From NCBI GenBank assembly GCA_034432755.1, contig DAOUBQ010000013.1, forward strand, positions 13,501 to 77,500: a stretch of 64,000 nt of DNA, given 5' to 3'. Positions 7,868 through 16,568 of the stretch are shown in pieces. The notes under the pieces are model-generated. The model searched no databases and was not told the DNA's origin. It worked only from the letters and a program-made list of their open reading frames with translations. Within the stretch, counting starts at the first letter, position 1; each line of letters starts with the position of its first letter. This DNA comes from UBA5195 sp034432755 (GTDB lineage Bacteria > Chloroflexota > Anaerolineae > Anaerolineales > Villigracilaceae). A program made the translations under genes and the position numbers.

Positions 7868-8562
7868 GCAACCCTGTTCACATTCTGGTCATTGATGACG
7901 AGCCACAGATTTTGCGGGCCTTGAAAGCCATCCTGGCGGCCAAACAATTCCGTGTCAGTACGGCAGCGCGCGGTGAGGATGGGCTGGCGGTGGCCGCCGC
8001 CGAGCAGCCCGATTTGATTATCCTGGATATGTCACTGCCTGACATGGAGGGCATTCAGGTTTGCAAGGAATTGCGCAAGTGGACAGCCACCCCCATCCTC
8101 ATTCTCTCGGTGCGCGACAGCGAAAAGGACAAGGTGGCCGCGCTCGACGCCGGCGCCGATGATTACCTCACCAAGCCTTTCGGAATTGATGAGTTGCTGG
8201 CACGCGTGCGGGTGGCCTTGCGGCACAAAAGTCAGGCGGCGGGGGGCAGCAGGCGCACGCGGGTGTGCGCGGGAAAAATAGAAGTGGACTTGACTGGGTT
8301 CACCGTGCGCCGCGAGAACGTTGAAATCTCACTCACGGCCACCGAATTCAAACTGTTGGCCTATCTTGCCAGCCATGCTGGGCGCGTGCTGACGCATCAA
8401 ATGATTCTCTCGAACGTGTGGGACCCTGCCGAAGCCGATAAAATTGAATACCTGCGGGTGTATATGCGTCAGTTGCGAAAAAAACTGGAGGATGACCCCC
8501 AAAACCCAAAAATCTTGCTCACCGAGCCGGGCATTGGCTATCGGTTTATCGCAGATGAGTGA
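7864..8562 (+). CDS. OmpR-family response regulator, KdpE-like
   Basis: A 232-residue regulator. The receiver domain (about residues 6-118) has acidic D11/D12, phospho-acceptor D55 in LILDMSLPDM and K106 in DDYLTKPF. A winged-helix DNA-binding domain covers about 135-230 (LTATEFKLLAYLA..., VYMRQLRKKLE, EPGIGYRF). The start overlaps the kinase stop (ATGA), so the two are translationally coupled and form a cognate pair. The sequence is KdpE-like throughout. No kdpFABC genes follow; the likely targets are the KimA-like genes just downstream. Confidence 0.88.
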   Translation: MSNPVHILVIDDEPQILRALKAILAAKQFRVSTAARGEDGLAVAAAEQPDLIILDMSLPDMEGIQVCKELRKWTATPILILSVRDSEKDKVAALDAGADDYLTKPFGIDELLARVRVALRHKSQAAGGSRRTRVCAGKIEVDLTGFTVRRENVEISLTATEFKLLAYLASHAGRVLTHQMILSNVWDPAEADKIEYLRVYMRQLRKKLEDDPQNPKILLTEPGIGYRFIADE

Positions 8563-8599
8563 AAAACCTTCTCCGAACCGAGAGGGTTTTTTATTTTTT
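8563..8599 (+). terminator. Intrinsic terminator after the two-component genes
   Basis: AAAACC..TCTC pairs with GAGA..GGTTTT around CGAACC and runs into TTTTTTATTTTTT. It starts directly at the stop codon of the response regulator and separates the two-component genes from the KimA-like gene. Confidence 0.8.
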
Positions 8600-8675
8600 C
8601 TTTATGCCAAACGGCATCAATTTTGCGATGATTTTATACGGAGCGTGTATCCTCTGACAAAGAGAGGTAAATTTT

Positions 8676-10505
8676 ATGTTATTTGCCATTGGATTACTGA
8701 TTGTTTTTATAATGCTTTCATTCAAAGCCGCCCCTAAAGAAAGCGAACAAGATGCCCATGTTCATGGCGCGGGGCAAGTGGGCTTGCTGGCGGCAATTGC
8801 GCTATTTGGCGTTGATTATTTCACTTCATATTACTACGCCACTGGCGAAATGCTGCACGCCCTGCACCCTTACGGGCTGGAGCATTCTGCCTATATCGCC
8901 GTTACAATCATCAGCCTGGCAAACCTGGTGTTTGGCGGTCTGTATATGTACTCGCTTGGGGTGTTCAATGAGGGCGGCGGTTCGTTCACCGCAGCCATGC
9001 GCTATCTTGGCCCCTCACTCAGCCTGATTGTGGCCGTTATCTTGCTCCAAGACTATGTTTTCACCATTGTAGTTTCGACGCTTTCAGGAGTAGACCAGTT
9101 GCTCTCGCTCAACCAGGCCGGTGAACTAGCCTGGCAATGGCACTTTCTGATTGGGGCGGCCCTGGTGGCAATCACCTGGTATATCACTATTCGCGGGCGA
9201 GGCGAATCGGCCCAGGTCGTCTTTACCGGCCTGGGAATTTTCGGATTGATGACCCTGACCATGGTCATTGGTCTGTTAATTGCCAAAGCCAACCACATCG
9301 CGCCATTGCCACACGAAACCGTCGCCCTGGCAACGGCCAGCCTGGGAGAGGCCATCTTTCACCTGTTGGCAGCCTCTATGAAAGGTCTGGTTGCCCTCAC
9401 CGGGCTGGAGGCGATGTCGAACGGAATCCAATTTGTGATTGAGGATGATGCCGGGTTCGTAAAGTGGGGACGCAAACACCTGCCCAAATGGGAGAGGCTC
9501 TGGCGTTTTTACAGCGGAAAATCGGGGATTGGGCGCGCCGTGCAAACCTCGTTCCTGTTTTACGGAGCGCTGACAACGCTGATGTTGACCTACTTCGCCA
9601 TTCATTTTCAGGCTTTCGACGGCGTGCAAGGCCGCAGTCTGGTGGGCAACCTGGCGTATCTCGGCTTTTCGGTTTTCCCCGGTGGAATCATCTTGTTTTG
9701 GGCTTATCAGATTCTCGCCATTGGCCTGCTCACCGCCGCCTCAATGACGGCCTTTCAAGATTTACAGGCAATTACCTGGCGCAATGTGGCAATTGGAGAG
9801 CTGCCCGAAGTTGTGGTTTATCGCAACCCCAACGGCACATTCACCCGACCGGTCACGGCGGCGGCTGTTCTGGCCATTTTTATTCAATTCCTGTTGCGCG
9901 GCAACACCAGCGCTGCCATTCCCTATTATGGAGTAGGGGTATTCATGCCGATTGCCGTCATGGGGCTGGCAATGCGTCAACACGTCAAACAGCACCTGAC
10001 GGGCCGCGCGCGTCCCTGGGGGTTATTCGGAACAACCTTTGCGGCGGCGCTCTCTACCCTCATTTTCATTGGGCAAATCGTGACAAAGTGGAACGAAGGC
10101 GGCTGGGTTGTTTTAATTGTCTTTTCAGTGCTTATTCTGCTTGCCAACCTTATTTTGCTCTCTCCCGCAGGCTACCGCGACCCTGCAGATATTCACCGTG
10201 TCATCCGCGAAAAATCGCGCATTCACGGCGCAATGGGCAACATCGTAGAGTGGCAGGCATTGAAGATGCAAGAATATCGTTATGCCCTCTTATTTGGAAT
10301 CGCACGCTTCTTTGGCATCTTTGGCATCTTCAAGCCTTTACGCTTCGATGAATACCCGACCCCAGCCCAAGCAGGCAAATTTGAAGATGTTCTCCTTAAA
10401 GAGGGTGAACACAGCACATTTTTGGAGCAATATCTGAACAGCCAGCCGAAATCACTGCCCCGGCTGGGCGGCGCACCCAAGGAAGCGCAAAAGGCATCCA
10501 ACTAA
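8676..10505 (+). CDS. KimA-like high-affinity K+ transporter, copy 1
   Basis: A 609-residue APC-superfamily carrier with about 12 transmembrane helices and a cytoplasmic C-terminal tail. Positions matching those reported to bind K+ in Bacillus subtilis KimA are present: D47 (FGVDYFTSYYYATGEM), D126/Y127/T130 (LLQDYVFTIVVST), T242/E245 (ALTGLEAMSN) and Y418 (YYGVGVF). KimA is a K+/H+ symporter regulated by c-di-AMP in Firmicutes. The N-terminus has a short extra segment with HVHGAGQ. GAGAGG precedes ATG 8676 by 8 nt. The gene follows KdpDE-like regulators and precedes an unknown gene and a close paralogue at 11864, so it belongs to a K+ homeostasis island. K+ specificity is inferred from these residues. 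Confidence 0.85.
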   Translation: MLFAIGLLIVFIMLSFKAAPKESEQDAHVHGAGQVGLLAAIALFGVDYFTSYYYATGEMLHALHPYGLEHSAYIAVTIISLANLVFGGLYMYSLGVFNEGGGSFTAAMRYLGPSLSLIVAVILLQDYVFTIVVSTLSGVDQLLSLNQAGELAWQWHFLIGAALVAITWYITIRGRGESAQVVFTGLGIFGLMTLTMVIGLLIAKANHIAPLPHETVALATASLGEAIFHLLAASMKGLVALTGLEAMSNGIQFVIEDDAGFVKWGRKHLPKWERLWRFYSGKSGIGRAVQTSFLFYGALTTLMLTYFAIHFQAFDGVQGRSLVGNLAYLGFSVFPGGIILFWAYQILAIGLLTAASMTAFQDLQAITWRNVAIGELPEVVVYRNPNGTFTRPVTAAAVLAIFIQFLLRGNTSAAIPYYGVGVFMPIAVMGLAMRQHVKQHLTGRARPWGLFGTTFAAALSTLIFIGQIVTKWNEGGWVVLIVFSVLILLANLILLSPAGYRDPADIHRVIREKSRIHGAMGNIVEWQALKMQEYRYALLFGIARFFGIFGIFKPLRFDEYPTPAQAGKFEDVLLKEGEHSTFLEQYLNSQPKSLPRLGGAPKEAQKASN

Positions 10506-10511
10506 CCCCCC

Positions 10512-10602
10512 AAAAACAAACGAAAATCCTTTGTTTTTTAGCCTGAAACTAGACTTTGAGAAAACCCTGTCTATGGCCTCTCCTCTGTCATGAGGAGAGG
10601 CC
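10512..10602 (+). other. Region between kimA copy 1 and the unknown gene: A/T hairpin, repeat remnant and 11-bp hairpin
   Basis: AAAAACAAA (10512-10520) can pair with TTTGTTTTT (10530-10538), a weak A/T hairpin followed by T residues. 10531-10580 resembles a diverged, interrupted copy of the 46-nt repeat at 17939 (TTGTTTTTTA and AGACTTTGAGAA separated by 10 nt). At 10575-10602 GGCCTCTCCTC and GAGGAGAGGCC form a perfect 11-bp stem with a 6-nt loop. The last may terminate transcription or shape the leader of the gene at 10652; a T tract is nearly absent. Confidence 0.5.
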
Positions 10603-10651
10603 GATTTGTGGTAACATTCATTTGTTCAACATCAGTGAAAAGGATGGTCGT

Positions 10652-11743
10652 ATGACCGAATCACCTTCCCCAACCAGCCTGTTGCGCCAGGAGTTTAACG
10701 ATAAACGCTCACTCTTCGACGCCCAGCCAGCAATTGTACAGCGCTTTCTCGAAGCCCAGGCGCGTAAAATTGCCGAAGCCCTCACCGAACATCAACCACA
10801 AGCACGGTTTAGCCTGCCCGACCGCATTGTGGCCGAACTGCCGCAAATTGACCAGCCCGCGCCCATCACCGTTCCTGCAGCACAACGCGAGCAGGCCGTT
10901 GGCGGGTTCCGCAACCGCCTGATGAGGCGAAACATTAAAGAAGACATTCGTCACCTGCTCAACGAGCTAGAACAATCTCCCGACCATGCTATTTCAACCA
11001 GCGCCAATCTGTTACGCTATGCAGCGGCAACTTACATGGTTCATAATATGCTGCCGGCCGGCCGCACGGTAGAATATCGGCCCGATGAGGGAGAGGACAT
11101 CCCCACCATCCCGGTCTCCAATCAAGAGCCAGAATCAGCCATCACCCAGGCAAGCGATGCCATTGCCGAAGAGGGGAAATTGGACGCGGAGCGTGGCGAT
11201 TTGCAAGTGCCATTTGTGCCGGCAGCGCGGCGTTTTTACCTGCCGCAGTGGGTGGCTTTCGACGATAACGGGACACTGCTGGTGGGCGGGGTGCAAGAAG
11301 CCGAAGCACACGTTGCCTCCATGCAGCGCTATATCGAAATTCTGCACACTGCTTCGTCCATCGCCCCCTACATCATCGCCGATGAAGAGTATCAGCGCAA
11401 ACGCTATGGAATGCTTGGACAACTGATTAACCAGGGACGCGCACTGGCCCGCTATAAAACCCATGAAATCATCAAAACCATCAAAGAGCGCGCTGCGGCC
11501 GGGTCGCTCAACCGCGGCTTGAGCCTGAGCCTGCCCTACTTCGATGACCAGGAACTTGGCCTGGATGTCCTGAAATTCGAGATCATCCCCGCCGGGCGGA
11601 TTATGTTCGTGCCGGCCTTCGTGGTGCGCGCGGCGCGCGAAGAAGCCGCCAAACGGGTGCAAGATACGCGCTTTAACGCCTCCACGCGCAAGCACATGCT
11701 TGCGGGTCTCAAAATGCTCGAGGACGCATTTTATCAGCCGTAA
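10652..11743 (+). CDS. Conserved-looking cytoplasmic protein of unknown function between two K+ carriers
   Basis: A 363-residue soluble protein with no signal peptide or transmembrane segment. I do not recognise the family. The N-terminal 110 residues are helical and charged (LLRQEFNDKRSLFDAQPAIVQRFLEAQ). A central part is acidic and low in complexity (about 150-185). The C-terminal half has a mixed pattern with a repeated RRFYLPQWVAFDDNGTLLVGG-like beta stretch and ends in helices. ATG 10652 is preceded by AAGGA at 8-9 nt; the longer frame upstream has no such site. Its place between two kimA paralogues suggests a link to K+ transport, for example as a regulator or accessory subunit, but nothing in its sequence shows this. 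Confidence 0.8.
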   Translation: MTESPSPTSLLRQEFNDKRSLFDAQPAIVQRFLEAQARKIAEALTEHQPQARFSLPDRIVAELPQIDQPAPITVPAAQREQAVGGFRNRLMRRNIKEDIRHLLNELEQSPDHAISTSANLLRYAAATYMVHNMLPAGRTVEYRPDEGEDIPTIPVSNQEPESAITQASDAIAEEGKLDAERGDLQVPFVPAARRFYLPQWVAFDDNGTLLVGGVQEAEAHVASMQRYIEILHTASSIAPYIIADEEYQRKRYGMLGQLINQGRALARYKTHEIIKTIKERAAAGSLNRGLSLSLPYFDDQELGLDVLKFEIIPAGRIMFVPAFVVRAAREEAAKRVQDTRFNASTRKHMLAGLKMLEDAFYQP

Positions 11744-11812
11744 TCGAAATGTCAGTCCATGCCTTTGGCCGGCAAGGAATACATTTTTGAGTCCACTGCC
11801 CAAAACATCACC

Positions 11813-11843
11813 CTAAAGAACACGAAGGATACAAAGGAATTCC
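11813..11843. repeat. Dispersed GAACACGAAGGA repeat before kimA copy 2
   Basis: The 15-nt sequence GAACACGAAGGATAC (11818-11832) recurs in inverted orientation with one change at 62824-62838. It lies within the region just upstream of the ATG at 11864. Confidence 0.5.
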
Positions 11844-11863
11844 AATTTTCAGCGGGCAAGCCT

Positions 11864-13702
11864 ATGTTATTTTCCATCTTACTACTCGCAGTGATTATCT
11901 ATCTTTCCTGGCGTGCCGCGCCGCGTGAAAGGCAAGAAGATGCGCATGTGCATGGCGCGGGTCAGGTCGGCCTGCTGGCGGCCATTGCGCTCTTCGGAGT
12001 CGATTACTTCACCTCATACTACTATGCCACCGGCGAAATGTTGCACGCCCTGCACCCTTACGGCCTCGACCACCTGGCCTATTACGCCATCCTGATTATC
12101 GCCCTGGCGAACATCACCTTCGGATTGCTGTACATGTACTTCCTGGGCGTGTTCAAGGAGGGTGGCGGCTCGTTTGCGGCGGCGATTCGCTACCTCGGCC
12201 CGGCTGTCGGCCTGGTTGTGGCTGTCGTCCTGTTGCAGGATTATGTCTTTACGATTGTCGTCTCCACCCTATCTGGAGCCGACCAGCTCCTCTCGCTCGG
12301 ACAATGGGGCGGCAAAGCCTGGTACTGGAACTTCTTGATTGGAGCCGGCATGGTCGGCGTCACCTGGTATATCACCATTCGCGGACGCGGCGAATCGGCC
12401 CAGGTGGTCTTTACCGGCCTGGGAATTTTCGCATTGATGACACTGACAATGGGAATCGGCCTGTTCATTGCTAAATCTACCAGTGTCGCGCCCTTGCCGC
12501 GCGGCGAGGAAATCATCAAGCCAGATGCATCGATCTGGAGCGCGCTGTTCCACCTGATAGCGGCCTCAATGAAAGGCCTGGTGGCCCTGACCGGCCTGGA
12601 AGCAATGGCCGATGGAATCCAGTTCGTGATGGATAAAGACCCCGGCTTCGTTACCTGGGGCAAAAAGCGGCTGCCCCGGCTAGGATGGCTGTGGCGATAT
12701 TACAGCGGCAAAACTGGCATCGGGCGCGTGGTGCAGACCTCCTTCCTGTTCTATGGCGCGCTGACCACCCTGTTCTTAACCTATTTTGCCATCCACTTCC
12801 AGGCGTATGACGGGGTACAGGGCCGCACCCTGGTTGGCAACCTGGCCTTTATTGGATTCACGACCCTTTCAGAGCAGGGCGGGGTCATCCTATTCTGGGC
12901 CTATCAGATTTTGGCTGTCGGCTTGCTGACCGCTGCCTCAATGACCGCCTTTCAGGATTTGCAGGCCATCACCTGGCGCAACGTGGCAATTGGCGAAATT
13001 CCAGAAGTGGTCGTCTACCGCAACCCAAAGGGGACGTTCACCCGGCCGGTCACGGCAGCCGCCATCATCGCCATCTTCATTCAATTCCTGGTGCGCGGCA
13101 ACACCAGCACAGCGATTCCGTTTTACGGCGTAGGAGTCTTCCTGCCCATCACCATCATGGGGCTGGCAATGCGCCACCATGTGCAATTGAACCTGAAAGG
13201 CCGCGCCCGCACCTGGGGTTTGGCTGGCACCACCTTTTCGATCATTCTCTCCAGCTTCATCTTGATTGGGCAAATTGTCACCAAGTGGAATGAAGGCGGC
13301 TGGGTGGTACTGATTACAATGGGCGTGCTGGTGCTAATCAGTTATATCATCCTTATCTCGCCTGCCGGATATCGAGACCCCCAAGACATCCACCGCATCA
13401 TCCGCGAAAAATCGCGGGTAGAGGGCGCAATGGGCAACATGGTCGAATGGCAATCGCTCAAAATGCAAGAATATCGCTACAAAGTGCTGATAGCGATATC
13501 TGATTTCATGGCAATTTTTGGCGTGATGAAGCCGCTAAGTGTCGAAAATCCTATCCCGGCCCCCGCCGGAGAATACGAAGACGCAATGAAAACCAGGGGT
13601 CAGAAAACCTTCCTGCAACAATATCTCGACAGCCAGCCCAAAGAGTCCCCCCGGCTGGGCGGTGCGCCCAAAGAAACTACCAAGGCCAAAGACGAGGAGT
13701 AA
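11864..13702 (+). CDS. KimA-like high-affinity K+ transporter, copy 2
   Basis: A 612-residue paralogue of the carrier at 8676, nearly collinear with it. It keeps FGVDYFTSYYYATGEM, LLQDYVFTIVVSTLSG, ALTGLEAMADG, FYGVGVF and the C-terminal LGGAPKE tail. It has a slightly longer loop (PLPRGEEIIKPDASIW) after the sixth helix region. Start ATG 11864 is chosen by alignment with copy 1 (both begin MLF). An in-frame ATG at 11759 would add 35 residues coded partly by repeat-like DNA, and neither start has a strong Shine-Dalgarno. Two carriers of one family with different leaders suggest different expression or affinity. The P-type ATPase gene starts 16 nt after its stop. Confidence 0.85.
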   Translation: MLFSILLLAVIIYLSWRAAPRERQEDAHVHGAGQVGLLAAIALFGVDYFTSYYYATGEMLHALHPYGLDHLAYYAILIIALANITFGLLYMYFLGVFKEGGGSFAAAIRYLGPAVGLVVAVVLLQDYVFTIVVSTLSGADQLLSLGQWGGKAWYWNFLIGAGMVGVTWYITIRGRGESAQVVFTGLGIFALMTLTMGIGLFIAKSTSVAPLPRGEEIIKPDASIWSALFHLIAASMKGLVALTGLEAMADGIQFVMDKDPGFVTWGKKRLPRLGWLWRYYSGKTGIGRVVQTSFLFYGALTTLFLTYFAIHFQAYDGVQGRTLVGNLAFIGFTTLSEQGGVILFWAYQILAVGLLTAASMTAFQDLQAITWRNVAIGEIPEVVVYRNPKGTFTRPVTAAAIIAIFIQFLVRGNTSTAIPFYGVGVFLPITIMGLAMRHHVQLNLKGRARTWGLAGTTFSIILSSFILIGQIVTKWNEGGWVVLITMGVLVLISYIILISPAGYRDPQDIHRIIREKSRVEGAMGNMVEWQSLKMQEYRYKVLIAISDFMAIFGVMKPLSVENPIPAPAGEYEDAMKTRGQKTFLQQYLDSQPKESPRLGGAPKETTKAKDEE

Positions 13703-13718
13703 CCAACCTCCCGCTCCC

Positions 13719-16568
13719 ATGCCCTCCGAACCGATTTATAGACTGCGCCCGCAGCAGGTCTTCCAGTCCCTGGAAACTTCCCCTGACGGCCTGGACAGCG
13801 CCGAGGCCCGCTCACGCCTGTCGCTATATGGCGAAAATGCGCTGAGCGAGGAACAAAAAGAACCGCTCGGCCACAAAATCCTGAAACACACCCTGCATCC
13901 CCAGGCCGGAATTCTCCTGCTGGCAACCCTGCTGGCCTTCTTGGGTGGTGACCCCGGGTTATCACTTGTTATCTTGGCGTTAATTGTCTTCAACGCCATC
14001 TTTTCGTATTGGCGCGAATATCGCGCCGAACAGGCCATCGAAAAACTCAAAGCCATCCTGCCCGCCTACGCCCATGTCTTGCGCGATGGACAAGAAGCGC
14101 ACATTCTGGCCAAAGAAGTCGTCCCCGGCGATGTGTTAATCCTGGCCGAGGGCGATCACGTCCCCGCTGACGCACGCGTGGTGGAAGAGTTTGGACTGCG
14201 CGTCAACAATTCTACATTGACTGGGGAATCCGTCCCGGCGCGCAAAATCGCCGATGCTTCATATCAACAAGAAATCAGCGAACTGGAACAACCCAACCTG
14301 ATATTCGCTGGAACTTCTATCACCGCCGGAACGGGCCGAGCCGTGGTCTATGCAACCAGCATGTTAACCCAGTTTGGGCGCATTGCCCACCTCACCCAGA
14401 GCATCGCCGACCCGCCCAGCCCGATGCAAAAAGAACTGCGCCAGGTCACGAAAATCATCACTCTGACCGCGCTTGCCATTGGCCTGCTCATCCTGGTCGT
14501 CGGGTTTACCTCCGGCCTGGGATTGAGCAGCTCCGCACTCCTGTTTTTCACTCTTGGAATCATCGTCGCGGTCATCCCAGAGGGCCTGCCGGCCACCCTC
14601 ACCCTTTCACTGGCAATTGCTGCCCAACGCCTGACCCAAAAAGGCGTGCTGGCGAAAAAATTGAACACTATCGAAACCCTTGGCACCGTCTCGGTGATAT
14701 GCACCGACAAAAGCGGAACCCTCACTCAAAACCAGATGACCGTGCGCGAAATTTGGGTTTCGCGCCGCAAAATCAAAGTCAGCGGCGTGGGCTACGAGCC
14801 AAAAGGCAAATTCAGCCCCGAACCCAACGGTCACCCTTGGGGCGAGACCTTTCTGGCCCTGCTCGAGGCCGCAGACTGCTGCAACAACGCCCGGCTCAAC
14901 CCACCGAATGCAGAACGCCCCACCTGGACCAGCCTGGGAGACCAAACCGAAGCAGCCATGAAAGTGGCTGCCCTGAAAGCAAAAATAAACGAAAAAGAGT
15001 TGGGCCTGGTTTACCCGCGCGTGCATGAAATTCCCTTCGACGCGCGCCGCAAGCGCATGACCACCATTCATCGCGGCCTGCACAACGAAGTGGCCTTCAC
15101 CAAAGGCGCGCCACGCGAAGTGCTGCAACTCTGCACGCATGTCGAAATTGACAACGAAGTCCTGCCACTCGATGATGCCCTGCGCGCCGAAATCCTGGCA
15201 GCCAATGATGACTATGCCCGCCGCGCCCTGCGCGTGCTGGCCGTTGCCCGGCGCGAGCTGGTCCCCGGCGAGGAATCTTACCGCGCCGAGAACATCGAAC
15301 ACAACCTGGTTTTCCTCGGCCTCATGGCAATGATGGACCCACCCCGCCCCGAAGTGGAGACCGCCATCAAAACCTGCCGCCAGGCCGGGATTCGCATCAT
15401 CATGATTACCGGAGACTACGGCCTGACCGCTGAATCGCTGGCGCGCCGGGTTGGAATGCTGACCACGCACAACGCCCGCATCATCACCGGCGCAGAATTG
15501 GATACATTGAGTGACATCGAACTACGCAAAGCCCTGGCAGGCGAAGTCCTGTTCGCGCGCATGGCTCCCGAACATAAGATGCGCATCGTAACGGCCCTGC
15601 AATCACTCGGCGAAGTCGTGGCCGTCACCGGCGATGGGGTCAACGATGCGCCCGCCTTGCGCAAAGCCGATGTCGGCGTGGCAATGGGCCTGGTCGGGAC
15701 AGATGTCGCCAAAGAAGCCGCCGATATCATCCTGGCCAATGACAATTTCGGCGCGATTGTCCATGCCATCGAGGAAGGCCGCGCAATTTACGATAACGTG
15801 CGCAAGTTTATCACCTATATATTCTCCAGCAATGTGCCTGAAGTAATGCCATTCCTCGTCACGGCCAGTTACCCGCTCATCCCGCTGGCTTTGAACGTCC
15901 GTCAAATCCTGGCAATAGACCTGGGCACCGATTTGCTGCCCGCCGTGGCGCTCGGCACAGAAAAACCCGAACCCAACGTGATGGAACATCCCCCGCGCAC
16001 ACGCAACACCCCCCTGGTAGATGGCGGTCTGCTGGCGCGCTCTTTTTTGTGGCTGGGCCTGATTGAAGCGGCCCTGTGCTTCAGCGGGTTCTTTGCCGTT
16101 TATCTTTTTTCTGGCAATCTCGCGGTCTTGCTGCCCAACGTCGAAGATGTAACGCTCCTTGCCCTCCTCACCGAACTGAACTACCCGGCCTTTCTACACC
16201 TCGATATCCCACCAGAAGATGTAGGAAAAATGGCCACAACGGTTTTCCATGCCGGAGTGGTCATGGCGCAAGTTGGTAATGCCTTTGCATGCCGCTCTGG
16301 CACGCTGCGCAACACCCGCCTGGGCTGGGGCAGCAACCGCTTTTTGCTTATTGCAGCCTTGCTCGAAATCGTTAGCATTGTCGCCATCATTTATATCGAA
16401 CCGATTGCTGGTTACTTCAACCACGTAGACATTCCGCTGCGTTACTGGGCAGGGCTGGCGCTCTTCCCATTTATTCTTTATGCCCTGGAATGGATTCGGA
16501 AACAACTTGTTCGCCGAATGGAAACCCGCAAAACAGATTCATTCACACCAATGAAGGAGGTCACATGA
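13719..16568 (+). CDS. P-type cation ATPase with Na,K-ATPase-like (P2C) ion-site residues
   Basis: A 949-residue P2-type ATPase with the full domain order: actuator (LTGES), phosphorylation motif DKSGTLT with D330, nucleotide domain, hinge TGDGVNDAPAL and ten helices. The ion site resembles animal Na,K-ATPase more than Ca-ATPase. It has E288 in PEGLPATLT (helix 4), N705 and E708 in SNVPEVMPF (helix 5), and D734 and D738 in IDLGTDLLPA (helix 6), with the spacing of E327, N776, E779, D804 and D808 of Na,K-ATPase. No beta subunit gene is nearby. It sits between a K+ carrier and two RCK proteins, which fits Na+ export or Na+/K+ exchange; Ca2+ transport cannot be excluded. Start ATG 13719 follows the previous stop; the longer frame overlaps it. 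Confidence 0.87.
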   Translation: MPSEPIYRLRPQQVFQSLETSPDGLDSAEARSRLSLYGENALSEEQKEPLGHKILKHTLHPQAGILLLATLLAFLGGDPGLSLVILALIVFNAIFSYWREYRAEQAIEKLKAILPAYAHVLRDGQEAHILAKEVVPGDVLILAEGDHVPADARVVEEFGLRVNNSTLTGESVPARKIADASYQQEISELEQPNLIFAGTSITAGTGRAVVYATSMLTQFGRIAHLTQSIADPPSPMQKELRQVTKIITLTALAIGLLILVVGFTSGLGLSSSALLFFTLGIIVAVIPEGLPATLTLSLAIAAQRLTQKGVLAKKLNTIETLGTVSVICTDKSGTLTQNQMTVREIWVSRRKIKVSGVGYEPKGKFSPEPNGHPWGETFLALLEAADCCNNARLNPPNAERPTWTSLGDQTEAAMKVAALKAKINEKELGLVYPRVHEIPFDARRKRMTTIHRGLHNEVAFTKGAPREVLQLCTHVEIDNEVLPLDDALRAEILAANDDYARRALRVLAVARRELVPGEESYRAENIEHNLVFLGLMAMMDPPRPEVETAIKTCRQAGIRIIMITGDYGLTAESLARRVGMLTTHNARIITGAELDTLSDIELRKALAGEVLFARMAPEHKMRIVTALQSLGEVVAVTGDGVNDAPALRKADVGVAMGLVGTDVAKEAADIILANDNFGAIVHAIEEGRAIYDNVRKFITYIFSSNVPEVMPFLVTASYPLIPLALNVRQILAIDLGTDLLPAVALGTEKPEPNVMEHPPRTRNTPLVDGGLLARSFLWLGLIEAALCFSGFFAVYLFSGNLAVLLPNVEDVTLLALLTELNYPAFLHLDIPPEDVGKMATTVFHAGVVMAQVGNAFACRSGTLRNTRLGWGSNRFLLIAALLEIVSIVAIIYIEPIAGYFNHVDIPLRYWAGLALFPFILYALEWIRKQLVRRMETRKTDSFTPMKEVT

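Noticed and set aside
8600..8675. c-di-AMP (ydaO) riboswitch upstream of the first KimA-like gene
   Set aside because: ydaO riboswitches often control kimA in Firmicutes, but only about 76 nt lie between the terminator and the start, and no matching core was seen.
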